Source of the DNA: Owenia fusiformis | Taxonomy: Eukaryota; Annelida; Polychaeta; Sabellida; Oweniidae | Direction of reading: 5' to 3' | Length of the DNA stretch: 64,000 bases | Assembly (NCBI GenBank): GCA_903813345.2 | Contig: CAIIXF020000010.1 | Location: 9,416,349-9,480,348, forward strand | Part shown: one piece after another, positions 1 to 12,305 of the stretch | How positions within the stretch are numbered: the first letter of the stretch is position 1 | Layout: each line of letters starts with the position of its first letter | Made by a program: the position numbers and the translations under genes | The notes under the pieces: generated by a model | The model's input: only the letters and a program-made list of their open reading frames with translations | Database searches by the model: none | What the model was told of the DNA's origin: nothing

Positions 1-1130
1 AGGACACAGATGGTTCTTCACTTTTACTAATCACATTTCACTTAACCAGTCAATGTTAACTGAACAACAGAGCTTAAGGGTGAATAGCCAGAGATGGTTT
101 CTAGGTTTATCTTGCCTATTTTGTATATATTTATGAATTTTTTTAATTATAAAAAAACTAGACAACGGCACGGCACACTGGGGTAAAGCAAACCCAATTG
201 CATTGATTGTGTTATCAAATGGCAGGTAAAGAGTAGCCATTGTCAAGAGACCTAGAACGGGTATAGAGAATCATTCCATTACTTTCAATTATCAAAATGA
301 TAAAATACTATCTTCACATATAAAATATTAATCAAATCAGTAAAATATCCACCAAAATAAAATTGATGGTTATTGTTTTCAGGAAACCATTACATATATA
401 TACAGGTAGAAAAATTTCTGTATATCCTAGATAAGTTACAGAACTAATCGCAGAACTAGTACAAAACAAAATAACAAATCTAAACTGTAATATAAAACAT
501 TTAACTGTTCTTAAACTGTTATAAATTATTTACCTGTTCTTTTCAAATCCAGACCAAAACTCATGATTTTTCATTTAAATGGGTTCTCGGGTGAGTGCAA
601 GTATACTTTCAAAATCTAGGGTAGGTGCAGCACGTACTTGCTCTAATGCTGCGGAGATGACTGTAACAGTCTGACATTAAATATAATAAATGAATAATAT
701 CAGGTTTATAAATGATTTCATTTGACTCTTGATACACTTTTGATTAATTACTTCTGGTATTTTAATTGCACTAGAAAACTAACATTTATCTCATTTTGAC
801 CCGCTGTTATAACTTGTAATAAGTACTACCTGAGACCCACAGGTCTCGCCTATAAGTTGCCATAGAAACGAAGATGTCATGCCTGGCTACATTTAGCACA
901 ATTTCCGACATTGACATCACATTAATATGTACCTTTACAAGGATTATGTTTCTAAATAAAGATGAAATTAAGAGAAATCAAGATACATATAAATACCAGG
1001 AAAGATATTTTCTTTGTGATCTATGTATTTAACCAGGCGTGAACCTGACAATAATTTATTACTTGCTTGCAATTATGATATTTGTTCCAGACATCAACCA
1101 TAGTTCTACCAACGCTGACCAAGCACAAAC
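1..1130. other. AT-rich non-coding stretch
   Basis: No gene, RNA or clear repeat is recognised. The sequence is AT-rich with stops in all frames. Confidence 0.5.
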
Positions 1131-1280
1131 TAGACAAGGTATTAATCTAACAAAATGTCACCACCTAGTGACACACAAAATTGTCACAGACGCCGATCAC
1201 CAAGCACCATCACAAAAAATGGAGACCACAACAATTTGTCACATATATACCACCTTTTGGTAGTGACATAAAAATCAGTA
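1131..1280. repeat. Dispersed repeat, copy 1 (caccacc...gtggtgacataaaa family)
   Basis: This short repeat opens near a GGTATTAA/GGCATTAA motif followed by 'aaaatgtcaccacct', runs through 'gacgccga' and 'ggagac', and closes with 'ggtagtgacataaaaa'. The same order of blocks recurs near 9527-9662 and 15149-15311 and, in part, near 24205-24310 and 20860-20885. It is a low-copy dispersed family in this window, MITE- or SINE-like. Its class cannot be settled by eye. Confidence 0.55.
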
Positions 1281-1281
1281 A

Positions 1282-2056
1282 GTCCGAATGAACAAAACAT
1301 AGTACTATTTTATGATATCCCACATCATTTGAATGAACAAAACATAGTACTATTTTATGATATCCCACATCATTTGAATGAACAAAACATAGTACTATTT
1401 TATGATATCCCACATCATTTGAATGAACAAAACATAGTACTATTTTATGATATCTCACATCATTTGAATGAACAAAACATAGTACTATTTTATGATATCC
1501 CACATCATTTGAATGAACAAAACATAGTACTATTTTATGATATCCCACATCATTTGAATGAACAAAACTAATAGTACTATTTTATGATATCCCACATCAT
1601 TTGAATGAACAAAACATAGTACTATTTTATGATATCTCACATCATTTGAATGAACAAAACATAGTACTATTTTATGATATCCCACATCATTTGAATGAAC
1701 AAAACATAGTACTATTTTATGATATCCCACATCATTTGAATGAACAAAACATAGTACTATTTTATGATATCCCACATCATTTGAATGAACAAAACATAGT
1801 ACTATTTTATGATATCCCACATCATTTGAATGAACAAAACATAGTACTATTTTATGATATCTCACATCATTTGAATGAACAAAACATAGTACTATTTTAT
1901 GATATCCCACATCATTTGAATGAACAAAACATAGAACTATTTTATGATATCCCACATCATTTGAATGAACAAAACATAGTACTATTTTATGATATCCCAT
2001 ATCATTTGAATGAACAAAACATAGTTCTATTTTATGATATCCCACATCATTTCAAA
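1282..2056. repeat. 45-bp minisatellite, about 17 copies
   Basis: Head-to-tail copies of a 45-bp unit containing 'gaatgaacaaaacatagtac' and 'tattttatgatatcccac'. Copies differ by single substitutions (tatctc for tatccc), and one copy near 1570 has a 3-bp insertion. Because 45 is a multiple of three, the array is open in several frames on both strands and yields long artificial repeat ORFs. Nothing flanking it looks like a start or splice context for a real protein. Confidence 0.95.
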
Positions 2057-3127
2057 CATTTCACGATTGAAATAATCAGGCAGGAGTATTGTCTTCTTTT
2101 TGAAAAGTCTAAACCCATGACACAAAATGATACTATACTAGAAATTCATTTTCCAGGCCCCATAACCCATGAGACATCTTCCAATAAAATATGGATGAAG
2201 CAGTCGAAGCACATTACATTTCTTCTGAAAAAAGCTGTGGAAAGAGAGCCTATACATCACCACAAAAATATGTTAGAATACTATACCTCTTTTAATAGGT
2301 ATACCTATATATGATACCACTTCATTAAAAGAGAACTTCATCTTATAAATACAAGCTTTTTAACATCAGGGTAACATTAGAATTATAAGAATTTTTATAA
2401 TTAAAAATCAAAATGTTTCAATTGAACTACCCGAATGCTAGAATGCAGATTCAACCGTGTTAGAATAACATGTAACATCATATTTTTCTGTAATTTCAAA
2501 CATATTAATCTCAATAAGTTGAAACTGAATAAGTTTTTTAATATCATTTCTGTGTCATATATTGTCTAGTCACAATTTGATACATCAAATGTTTTTCTAG
2601 CTGTCTTCCTCTAACCCCTCTTTCCATACGGGTGTCGACTTTTGGCTTGCAACTGAAGATACCTCAAGAAAAGCCGGAGATTGCTGAAGGTTTTCGTTGC
2701 AAACACAGTTGACCGAGGGTACCACGAATGTGAAGAGGACGTCTCTAATTGGTCAAAAAGAGAGGCTCGGCATTCTCCATCAGATTGAATCGGCAAAATT
2801 CGGTTGTATGGCTTACCTTTGGCTGCATGGCCCAACCTCGATTGAATGGAAAAGATGCCGTTCCATTCTCATACAGATAGGTGTATATAATTTCTACTAC
2901 ATGATATACATATTTCCCAACAAAATTGTCCCTTGGTTTATGCCCCTCTAAATATACAATCCCTGCCCCAAATCTAGTTCTATATCCTGCATAGGCATGT
3001 ATATTAGAATTACTAAGGCTTACACTAAACGAGTAAACAAGAACACCTCCTTAAGTTAAACACTTTTTCCTGGTCTCATGACCAAATGTTTTAATGTTAA
3101 ATGAACATCTCATAAGTAGAACATTTA
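2057..3127. other. Non-coding, unrecognised
   Basis: No gene is recognised. A slightly more GC-rich part at 2610-2870 is open on both strands for 70-80 codons and may be a decayed transposon fragment, but no domain or motif is visible. Confidence 0.4.
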
Positions 3128-3305
3128 CAGTAAAACCTGTCTTCGTGAAGTAACCTGTCTTCTCTAGTGAAGACCTTCTTCCACAACACTCAGCGGACTT
3201 CTATAAAAATTGCCCTCTCTGGAGTGAAAACATACCAACACTGAACATTTTTACTTTGCAAAAATATTCAATATATAAAGATTAACTATACTCAGGTTTT
3301 ACTCT
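3128..3305. repeat. Small TA-flanked MITE (cagtaaaacctgt family), copy A
   Basis: The left end reads TA followed by 'cagtaaaacctgtc'. The right end is a decayed inverted copy ('caggttttac'). The interior is made of the imperfect palindromic 'gaacatttttact' type sequence seen in the copies at 5345 and 17655. Confidence 0.6.
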
Positions 3306-5344
3306 TCATGGGCTTGGTACAAGATTATTTACCTATAGATGACCCTGTATTATCTCATATATATGTGACCCTGTTACCAGATCAAGAGTCAAAACAATAG
3401 CATTGAAATAAATGTTAAATGTGACATTAATTACAAACAAACAGCCGCAACAGGTCAATGTGACAGCTTACAGCTTACAGGGTGGCTCATCAGACTCACC
3501 ATACTAGAAATAACTACAGGTACCTCGCTTTGTCAAACAACTACATCCTATCTCCAAACAACTACCTCTCTTTGCCAAACAATTACATCCTATCTCCAAA
3601 CAACTACCTATCTTTCTGCCAGAAGTTTGGTGAAAAGAGAACAAATCTACGATCAAACAGAGGAGAGTTGTAATAAGTGACCTTATTAGAGTTTATGATA
3701 CTCTATTAGTGCGGCAATCATTTTCTGATCATATTGAACATTAATGTAGATATTGTTAACTGTTTGGAGACCTTGCAGATCTTACAGAGCACAACAAATC
3801 TAAATGAACTAAAACATATCATACGAAAGATACAGGTAAATCAGTTAAAATTCTGACCAAATCCTAAATGAAATATACATGTGTGACTGTGTGTTCATTT
3901 TGTGTTTTTAAGTTTATTATGAAAATAAATGATTACAGAGTAAAATATTCATTAACTGTATAACAAAGTTCAATATACTTCCTCAAACTGCAATATATGG
4001 CGTCATAGATTCTATAGAAACACCACTTATCGTAACATATTGATCCTCTACCTTCACTTTCCTAAACCCTCAGTGCTATAGCAAGTTTGCATCCCATCAA
4101 TTAACCGACTTTCATGACCAACCTTGATTGCAGGTCAAAAGAACCATCAATAAACAAGCCATTCTTATTGTTACGTGTTATGAGTATCAATAGTTTTGTA
4201 CTTTCCAAATGTCACATTAACATAGATTTTTATTATCATCTCTAACCTCATTAAGCAAGTAACTCCCCTGTTCTTTGACAAAAAGAGGAATAAGGGCCTA
4301 ATGCAAGACTATGTCTCATAAAAACTGTATTATCAAACTGCTACAAAAGGCACCAATTGAAATATGAGCTAATTAGCTTATGATTAGATACATGTTTGAG
4401 AGAAATTGTATCTCTTGATGTAATAAATCAAACTGTCTTTAATGATTCACATAGTTGTTACCAAAATGTCTTAAAAAGTGCCAACAGCAGAACAACAGAT
4501 GTAAACAAGATATTTGCCAGACTTTTTCAAAGACTTTTTCAAAGACTGTTTTATTGGACTAGCCTAATCTAAGTGACCTGAGACCCAAATGTAAATGATT
4601 TGAGAGATTAAAAACACAGGAACAAGTAAATACTTGTAAGTATCAAATGTGTTCAAGATATTACATTTAAAGAAATAGTGTTTAAAGTAAATTAAGGCAA
4701 AAATATACAAAGCTACTTACCATGAACAAGTGTTTCCTCTAAAAATAACCTATATCTTATATCAAAAAAAAGTACAAAGAGTTCATAATTCCGAGTTATT
4801 TGAGATGACCCCCATTCTGGCTATTCTCCAAAATATCATCTAATGTTACCATTATGGTACAACCAATCAAATTAGTTAAAAGTCACAGTTTAGGAAAATG
4901 AATATAAAAACATTCCGCTGGTACAGTCTCAACAGTGAACAAGTCCACCCCTACTTATACATACTCTCGCATGTCAAGGGGGTCAATGATTATTTGTAAT
5001 TTCCCTTTGAAGTCAAGTGACAATCTTCATCATTCTCCTGTGATGTGATTGGGAAAAGTGTGACATTAACTCATTAAATCAAACATTAAAGGTATAAATA
5101 TCCGAAGTGATTTTTCATGAATTGAACCCACCTAAAAATCAGTTTCGTGTTGTTGTAGGCATGTAGATATAAACAGTATATACAGATTTGTAATTCTTCT
5201 AATTTTATTAAACCTATAATATGTGGATCTATGAGACGGTTCTTAAGTCTCTAACTTAACGGTTAGTTTTTGATCAGGTTTGGAATGAAAAATAGTTATT
5301 CTCCAGGATCATACCCTACCAAAGTAAAAACAAAAATAAATATA
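3306..5344. other. Non-coding, with short local tandem repeat
   Basis: No gene is recognised. Positions 3530-3620 contain two imperfect copies of a CAAACAACTA-rich segment. A possible 18-bp minus-strand micro-exon (4725-4742, between a CTAAAAATAACC-type acceptor and an ACTTAC donor, both read on the complement) is too short to support. Confidence 0.4.
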
Positions 5345-5506
5345 CAGTAAAACCTGTGTATATTGAACACGTGTTCTTTAGATAAAAATGTTCAGTGTTA
5401 GTAGGTGTTCATTACAGACAGTTATCTATACAGATATCAGTAGAGGAAGGTTCGCAAGAGACAGGTGTTCTTTAGAGAGGGGTGTTTACTAAGACAGGTT
5501 TCACTG
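5345..5506. repeat. Small TA-flanked MITE (cagtaaaacctgt family), copy B
   Basis: Best preserved copy: TA, then 'cagtaaaacctgtgta', and at the other end 'agacaggtttcactg', then TA. Terminal inverted repeats with a TA duplication fit a Tc1/mariner-type non-autonomous element. Confidence 0.75.
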
Positions 5507-6508
5507 TATCCCCAAGAATTGTTTGATATAAAGACTGCTTGAATTCACACTTCATTACGAAACATCATTATTGGTGATCTTACACCTTGTCATGTAACCA
5601 ATGCTATATGTCATGAGCCCAGCATGAAGTTTCATGTTGAACATAGCATTAAAACTTGATCTCAAAATCAAAAGGTTGAAATAAGAGTGACACAATTATA
5701 TTCAGTTGATTAATTCTAAAATGTCAGAATAACTCTCAAGAGGAGAACAGATCAACTTTCTGCACTATCAGCAGAATTGATAAACTATATTCAGCTTACA
5801 GCACAGCTTCAGGAAATCCCCTAACTCATCTATAGCTTTATATTGTACAATACCAATTCTGTGCTTTCATCAATGCCGTCCAACATTACAAAAACACAAA
5901 AAGATATTGATGGATTCGGAAATAGAAAATCACTGCGGCCCATGGACGCAGGGTAAGTCATATCCAAAAAATATCTGGATGAATGTATTGATAAAGATCT
6001 TACCTTCAGCCTTTTATTTGGTCAAAGGCCGCAAGATTAACGAAGAATATTCTATAACCTAGAAATATAGCAAATCTATAGAGTTGCAAATGTCATAAAA
6101 TAAAGCATACCTAACATCAAAAACTTAGCACCTTGATTTGAGTGTTTAATTGATAATAAACCTATTAAACATTTTTTTAATATAACAATGACAATTTCTT
6201 ATAAGAAATCATGGCTAATTTAAATTCAACAGCCATATTGTAAATCTACCTACAAACAGGGGTCCTGTGCTTTTTAAGGCACCAGCATATACAATGAACC
6301 AGATCCAACAATAGGTATTTGAGTTATCCCCTAGATAAACAAACAGGCAACTGAACTAAGAGCAATCTTCATTAAGTATCCTTGCAACAAGTCCTCTCAG
6401 ATTCTGGTCATATATTAGATGATAAGTACCCTTTGCATTCGTTTGACTTCACTTCTTAATAGAGAGCTTCGTCTTCACTCTTTCAAACTAAAATAAACCT
6501 GTGAACTC
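5507..6508. other. Non-coding, weak exon-like segment
   Basis: No gene is recognised. Positions 5872-5951 on the plus strand hold an ATG-initiated open stretch of about 27 codons that ends at a good donor (CAGG/GTAAGT), with a pyrimidine-rich AG near 5834. No partner exon was found. Confidence 0.3.
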
Positions 6509-6790
6509 ACCGCGCCAATCAGTGTTCGTCGGCCAAATTTGACCGATGTTCTATATATGGTCATTCCTTCTGATGTCATCGTTGAGCCCGGAATTGACCA
6601 ATGACATGCGCATATTTAATTAGAATGCATTTCGCGTATGTTTCTTCAAGCTTGCTGATTGGTGGAAGAAAGGTCAGCGCGTAGGTCAAAGGTGATTTAT
6701 TTCCCAAACTGTCACCAGTACCCGTCGTGGGGGCGGGGCTACTAAACTGTAATATGGTCTCTACTAGGCAGAGTGTAGTTAAACTAGACT
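6509..6790 (-). promoter_or_regulatory. Possible promoter / first-exon region
   Basis: This block is more GC-rich than its surroundings. It holds a GC box ('gggggcgggg', near 6728), CCAAT/ATTGG motifs (near 6514 and 6656) and a TATA-like 'ctatatatgg'. On the complement a good donor (GCGCG/GTGAGT) lies at its lower edge, so it may be the untranslated first exon of a minus-strand transcript running left. No coding exon was linked to it. Confidence 0.3.
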
Positions 6791-9700
6791 CTGCACGCAG
6801 GGTAGATGATAAGCGCTAGACAATTTAATGGTGTCATCTATCTTTTAGCCAGTGTTTTTTAAACATCCTGGCATTGACTTCATATTAGACGCACAGGCCT
6901 ATCATGCATCAAAATGTCAAAATATTGTCCTTTCCTGTTTACAGAATATCCCAGCTGCTAATTAACATTTAAACAATAAATCTGTACAAAATATGATTTA
7001 TTTCTGTGTTAACGAATTGAAGTGATTGCTCACAATCAATGCCCTTCAAGTCATACCGATCAAATAACATTAGTATATAAACAGATTCACAATAACTGAG
7101 ATGAAATAATGCAGTAATATAAACATGTAAAGCATAAATCAGGATGGTTGACCTCTCTGTTAGTGATCTCACAAGCATTGGTACAACTGAGTTCAGCACC
7201 GTGTTAACAGTGTAAGCCCTAAGAGCCGCTCCACTGGTTACCAGGTTACTTTTGATACGGACCAGTTAATTTTTTCACTGGGTATGGGAAAATAACATTG
7301 CAACTGCTCTGTAATGCTGGTTTGACTGACATGTTTCAGATCCTTAGGGCCTACACTGCTTGTTAACTGAAAATATGAATATTACATGCTACCCTACGAA
7401 AGGTCTACTTGCAAGCTGCAGTGAAGAACGAGTGTCCAAAGATGGCTGTCAAAGGCGTGGAATATTTTAACAAATACAAGTAAAAATTAGGATTTAGCAA
7501 GCACCCTGTCTTGCTTCAAGTATCTTGACACTTCCATCTTATCAACTTAACATTACATGTGAAGAGATTTGTAGTTAGGGGGGGGGGCTCATCAGGGCTA
7601 AAGCAAGACTAAACAAAAAAGTGAGACGCCAGCCAACCGCTGTCTACCGCCCGCTAAACTGATGACAATATCTTACCCTTTTTAGGTACGATAAAAGTAA
7701 ATCATAGGGAGATCACTACCAATGCATATCAGCCATGCTACAAAGATTGATATGCCGTGAACAGTGACAGATGAGGCTATTATCATAATTATTCTTGAAA
7801 CATAATTGGAAAGTACTTTCTAGATATAAATACACATATGTATATATCATCAAAAAACAATTTTTTGTTTCATTTTTCAATGAGTCAATGCACTTTGAAG
7901 ATAAGCTTTTCTGAAATATGTCTGACCTTGTTTCATAAGATAAGATATCAATAACTTAAAATCAGATGAATGAAATATTCATTAATAAAAATATAATTAA
8001 GGTCAATATCAAGTTAATGACTTCAAAAGATTACTTTTACGTGCTTATGGTGTTAAGAAATCTCAATGCCTTGGTTTAATATTAATGCAATGGAATGTTT
8101 TTTTCACAAAGATAAAGAATTAGAAAAACAAATAAATAAAAGTTCATATATTATATTAGGTATCATCATTAAAGCGCAGATTAAAAAACTACCCTACTGC
8201 AACACTACTATAACATCAATATGTGTCTATATCAGAATAATGACAGAAATACAACTTTGATTACATAATGCAGAAAGAATCATAAAATTAGTTACTGTTA
8301 TACATCCCATGTAACTCCCACTATCAAAAATTATTTCCTGTGCAAATAATGTGTCCTTACACAAAGGAAGATTCAATAGCAAGTTGTTTTTAACTCTACT
8401 TGACATAATAATTTTTGAGATATTCATATATCCTGTTTTTACAGTATATTTTTTTAATATAAAAACTAGGCCCTGGGTTTGATGCAAGTTTAGACTATAT
8501 CACGTTGTGAGCTGGACTAAGATGCATAAACATTTCATTATTGTGTGGTACTGCATATAAATATAATAGTGGCATTGAATAAAAATTATAACAATGGTAT
8601 TGCATAAACATTTCTCAGGAATATAAACCAGCAAACAATAGGGAACATTTCATTTTACAATATTAATCAATTTTTAGAAAATTAAAAAATAATGGTTAAT
8701 GAATATATCTATTGATCGCAGCCTTTCAAGAATTTGGCCAGAGCCCAAAACCTTGAATTTTATGTATGAACATACACAATATATGCCGGTCTTACAGCTA
8801 ATCTGTTCAACACCATCGAGATATATAATCATTTTTATCCATTTTAAAGTGTCCTGATAAATTAACATCGAAAACAATTCAACATTATCATTATTCAATA
8901 TCTCCAGACTTGTTACAATTTGTGACGCAAAGCCCCATCTATTAGCTAATTTTCCAAATCAATTATGTCTAAGCTTGTTTTATTTTATTGGATTTACTGT
9001 TATTCTGAACAACATGTTGCTTGGTTCATAACAGGTCAAATATTTCATCAGGGGGTAATATGGTAGAGAAATCTGACACTAAGCCCAAAAAAATTGGATT
9101 GTTTTTTTTCTTCAGGTGTGAACCAAACTTTATGACATAAAGCGATGCCTTGAACAGTTGAATTATCAGAGATAGATTATCTGATTATGCATATGACACT
9201 TATCTTCATTTTCTTCTCAATAACTTAAGTGTATCTCATTAAGTTCTTCCGCTTGACTAAATGTTATAATATAAGAACCAATAACACATTACGTTTCAAG
9301 AATTTTGCAGATATTAATTTAATAACTAGCTGATTTATGACAACTTTTAGTATTGTTATATCCAAGACACATTTAATTAAAAGACAACGCAGTGTTTTAG
9401 CATAAGCAAAAAGGGGCAGATTTTGACAATCTTTTTGCAACTTACTGAGAAAAAAGCCTTATACTGTGTATATCATGTTAAAAATTTACCACTTCATTGA
9501 AATTCATTGAAAATCAAACAAACCCGAGGCATTAACATGCAAATTGTCACAACCTGCCATTTGTTACAGACACCGACTACCAACAGCCAAACACCATCCA
9601 CAAAAAAGTTGGAGACTATAACAATATGTCAACACTTCTGGTGGTCACATAAAAAGTCAGAAACATAGCTTAAAAATATGGCTTAAAACTCTTTAAGAAG

Positions 9701-10440
9701 GTATGTCTTAAAACAGTTGAACGTGAGGTATAAGAATTGAGAGACCTAAGATATTTGTTTGATTTTTTTCAAATACTGCTGTTGTTCTACTCTGATACTT
9801 TGCCAGAATCATTTTGGTATTGTATTTGACAACCATCATCATGACAACAAGAATCTCTAGCATATTTTACATCATGTTATGTCATTCAGGCTAGCAAATA
9901 TATTAATTTTAAATTCAGCAAATTAGCACCTTGATATTTGAGACTGAGTCTGATAGTTGGCTAGTGGCCCAGGATGTATAGATAATTAAACATGATTCTC
10001 AACTCCCGCTGAAATATAATTAAATGTTGTTTCGCCATTAGACTTGTCATACCTAAAACTGAGGCAAAGGGCAAACATGTAATTTACCCAGTATCCTCAG
10101 ATCTTGGCACTATAGGTCTGTTCTTACATCTGTAAGTTTCAAGTTGAACGGATCAACAGTTTTCCTGGTATTTTGATGATAAGAATCATGTGGCCCCCTA
10201 CGTCACCCCCCCCCCCCCCCCAGCAGCATCAGACGATGACAATATTGCACTTTTATTAAAAAGTTGATGCGATAAAAATCGCTCTCGGTGCCTAGGTAAC
10301 AGAGAGATTACTTCCTCAGTGAATAACACTGCCTGCAATTTTAGAATATACTGTACTTCAAGTCATTCTAATACGCAAGAAAAGCCAATGTAATATCAAA
10401 GTAGACTATAACATATACAGAGTAACTTACCTTGTAAGTT
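6791..10440. other. Long AT-rich non-coding stretch
   Basis: No gene is recognised in about 3.6 kb. It contains a second copy of the caccacc...gtggtcacataaaa repeat at 9527-9662 and homopolymer runs (G near 7580, C near 10206). The ORFs of 60-90 codons here are AT-rich, have no recognisable content, and look like chance. Confidence 0.5.
9527..9662. repeat. Dispersed repeat, copy 2
   Basis: Runs from 'aggcattaacatgcaaattg' through 'cagacaccgac' and 'ttggagactataac' to 'ctggtggtcacataaaaag'. It shares block order with the copies at 1131 and 15149. Confidence 0.6.
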
Positions 10441-10530
10441 CTTCGTTCCAGTTGCAGAAATTTTCTAAGTGAAAGATTTGGGGGTTGAAAAGTTTAGAAA
10501 AACTTTCTGAAGTTGTTGTCAATCCAACAC
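10441..10530 (-). CDS. Orphan exon candidate, minus strand
   Basis: Read on the complement, a pyrimidine-rich acceptor (CTTTTCTTGCAG) precedes a 90-bp segment that ends in a strong donor (ACAAG/GTAAGT). One phase stays open throughout and starts VGLTTTSESFSKLF. It lies about 1.8 kb beyond the stop of the SLC5 gene on the same strand. It could therefore be an alternative 3' exon of that gene or an exon of a separate gene running left. The peptide is not recognised and no partner exon was found. Confidence 0.3.
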
Positions 10531-11861
10531 CTGCAAGAAAAGTCAGAGTCTTAATACAAATAACTGATAATGCAGTTTATTGACATTATTCGAGGACTAA
10601 ACATTTGAAAGAAAAGTCAACATATACTCGTAAAATAATTTACTTTCTTGACTTGACCTTCGAAATGCCTTCCTCTGAAACTTACCACCATTTTTACTCG
10701 TAAATGTCCACTAAAATTGCAAAATGAATGTATCATTTACACATACAATCCTTCCGTTCTTCTACAATAGTATTGTATTATTTGAATTTCGAACCAAAAT
10801 CAGATCATCAATTGAATAAAAATAACTCTATAGTTTCTATTTTTACTGACCAGTAAGAACTTGCTTGGCAAAAATGAGGATGATGTTCTATTTTTGGTCT
10901 TGGGAAAGACTGTGTATCGACCGTCTCACCACTGCGCTATATCAATCCGCCCTCCAATTAGTAAATGATATTCAGGAATATACTTGAAAAATTAGACGCT
11001 CTAAGTATTTAGATTACAATAAATATATCGTATATTTTTTACTATTTTGCGTCATTTAAGATGATTACTCTAGATATTCATGTGTCGAAAGGAGGATTAT
11101 TTTACTAGCTCAAGAATCAATCTGAACTTCCTGAATCAATCAAATATGTTAATGAGCAATTGACGTCATCAATCTAAACATTGGAAAAAACACGTTTTTC
11201 GGATCAAAAATGAATATGTTTGTGCTAAAACACAGATAAGGAGCAGCACATAAAACCGTGTTATACATATAACGCAAAATTGACAATTGGCAAACCATGT
11301 GTATAAGGAATTATACTGGAATTCCACGATGATTCAAATTGACGTCATTCCAGAAGACCTCTTGTGGTAAAACTTTGTACTATAAATCATAACAATCAAA
11401 TTTCAACTAACTTGCTAACATGCCATCTATAAATTATACCCTTTACAAATTGATCTTGTCGACGTGTGGATTTTGATTAACATGATCCTTATAAGAGTAA
11501 ATGCATCCTTGGCCCAAGAGTAATTCATTGCCATAGGTTCTGGGCCGATATAAAGATGGTAGCACCAGAAAGAACCCAGAATTATCTTTTTCTCTGGTAA
11601 TAAACTCATATCCAATACCCTAAATCCAAGTGTACAAGGTGAACAAGGGAGAATACTGACTACGGAATGTTTAAAAATAATGGATTGTTAGTTCTTTACT
11701 TGTTACTGTCCTTTCAGATATAAAAATCAACACTTCTGGAACAGTTCTGGAATAAATCACTTACTTTAATTTTCAAACATTCTTTGGAAAATATATGTGA
11801 AACATAGATAAACCCAGATCGATTACCATGTCATCTTTATTTCAATTTCTATCGACCTTAG
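10531..11861. other. Non-coding, with shared repeat fragment
   Basis: No gene is recognised. Positions about 11535-11565 ('ggttctgggccgatataaag' and on) match 19660-19690 almost exactly, so a dispersed repeat fragment is present at both sites. Confidence 0.4.
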
Positions 11862-12059
11862 CCTATGTTCATTGAGAGCAGTGAAGAACCGTTCTTGAAG
11901 GATGGAGTATATGGACTTTCAAAGGTTTCCAAGCATTGTGTTAATTTGGATTTAGCCGGATCTTCTTCAGAAATCGTTGATGAAAAAAATGGTAAATTGC
12001 TGAATTGGTATTTCAGTAGAGGGACCGTGCATTTAGATGACCCAAACCTTTCCAAAGTG
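11862..12059 (+). CDS. Orphan exon candidate, plus strand
   Basis: A polypyrimidine tract and AG (TTTCTATCGACCTTAG) precede 198 bp that stay open for 66 codons (PMFIESSEEPFLKDGVYGL...) and end in AAAGTG/GTGAGC. Composition and the two splice-like borders suggest a real exon, but the peptide is not recognised and there is no neighbouring plus-strand exon. It overlaps the likely 3' flank of the SLC5 gene in antisense. It may be an exon of an overlapping gene or a captured gene fragment. Confidence 0.3.
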
Positions 12060-12184
12060 GTGAGCATAATAAAACGATGGATACATATGGACTACGAATG
12101 GGAATATTTTAGCTGGAGTATAATTCAAATAGCTTATATGACAAAAAACATCAACAAGTTAGGCTATTCAAAAACAGTCATCTG

Positions 12185-12190
12185 TTTATT
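12185..12190 (-). terminator. Polyadenylation signal for the SLC5 gene
   Basis: TTTATT on the plus strand is AATAAA on the minus strand, about 115 bp after the SLC5 stop codon at 12306-12308. Confidence 0.55.
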
Positions 12191-12305
12191 CATTTCATTT
12201 TTGTATTAAAAGTACAATTTATTTGTCCAACCTACTCATTGTCCGATGTTTACGGAATATGGAATATCTGAATGTAAGACCAGCAGATGTAATAATAATT
12301 TTACA

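Noticed and set aside
1210-2314. Repeat-protein genes on both strands of the 45-bp array
   Set aside because: ORFs arise because the unit is a multiple of three. There is no start context, splice context or non-repeat domain.
2611-2951. Protein-coding gene in the 2.6-2.9 kb open stretch
   Set aside because: Overlapping ORFs on both strands, no motif and no paired splice sites. At most a transposon relic.
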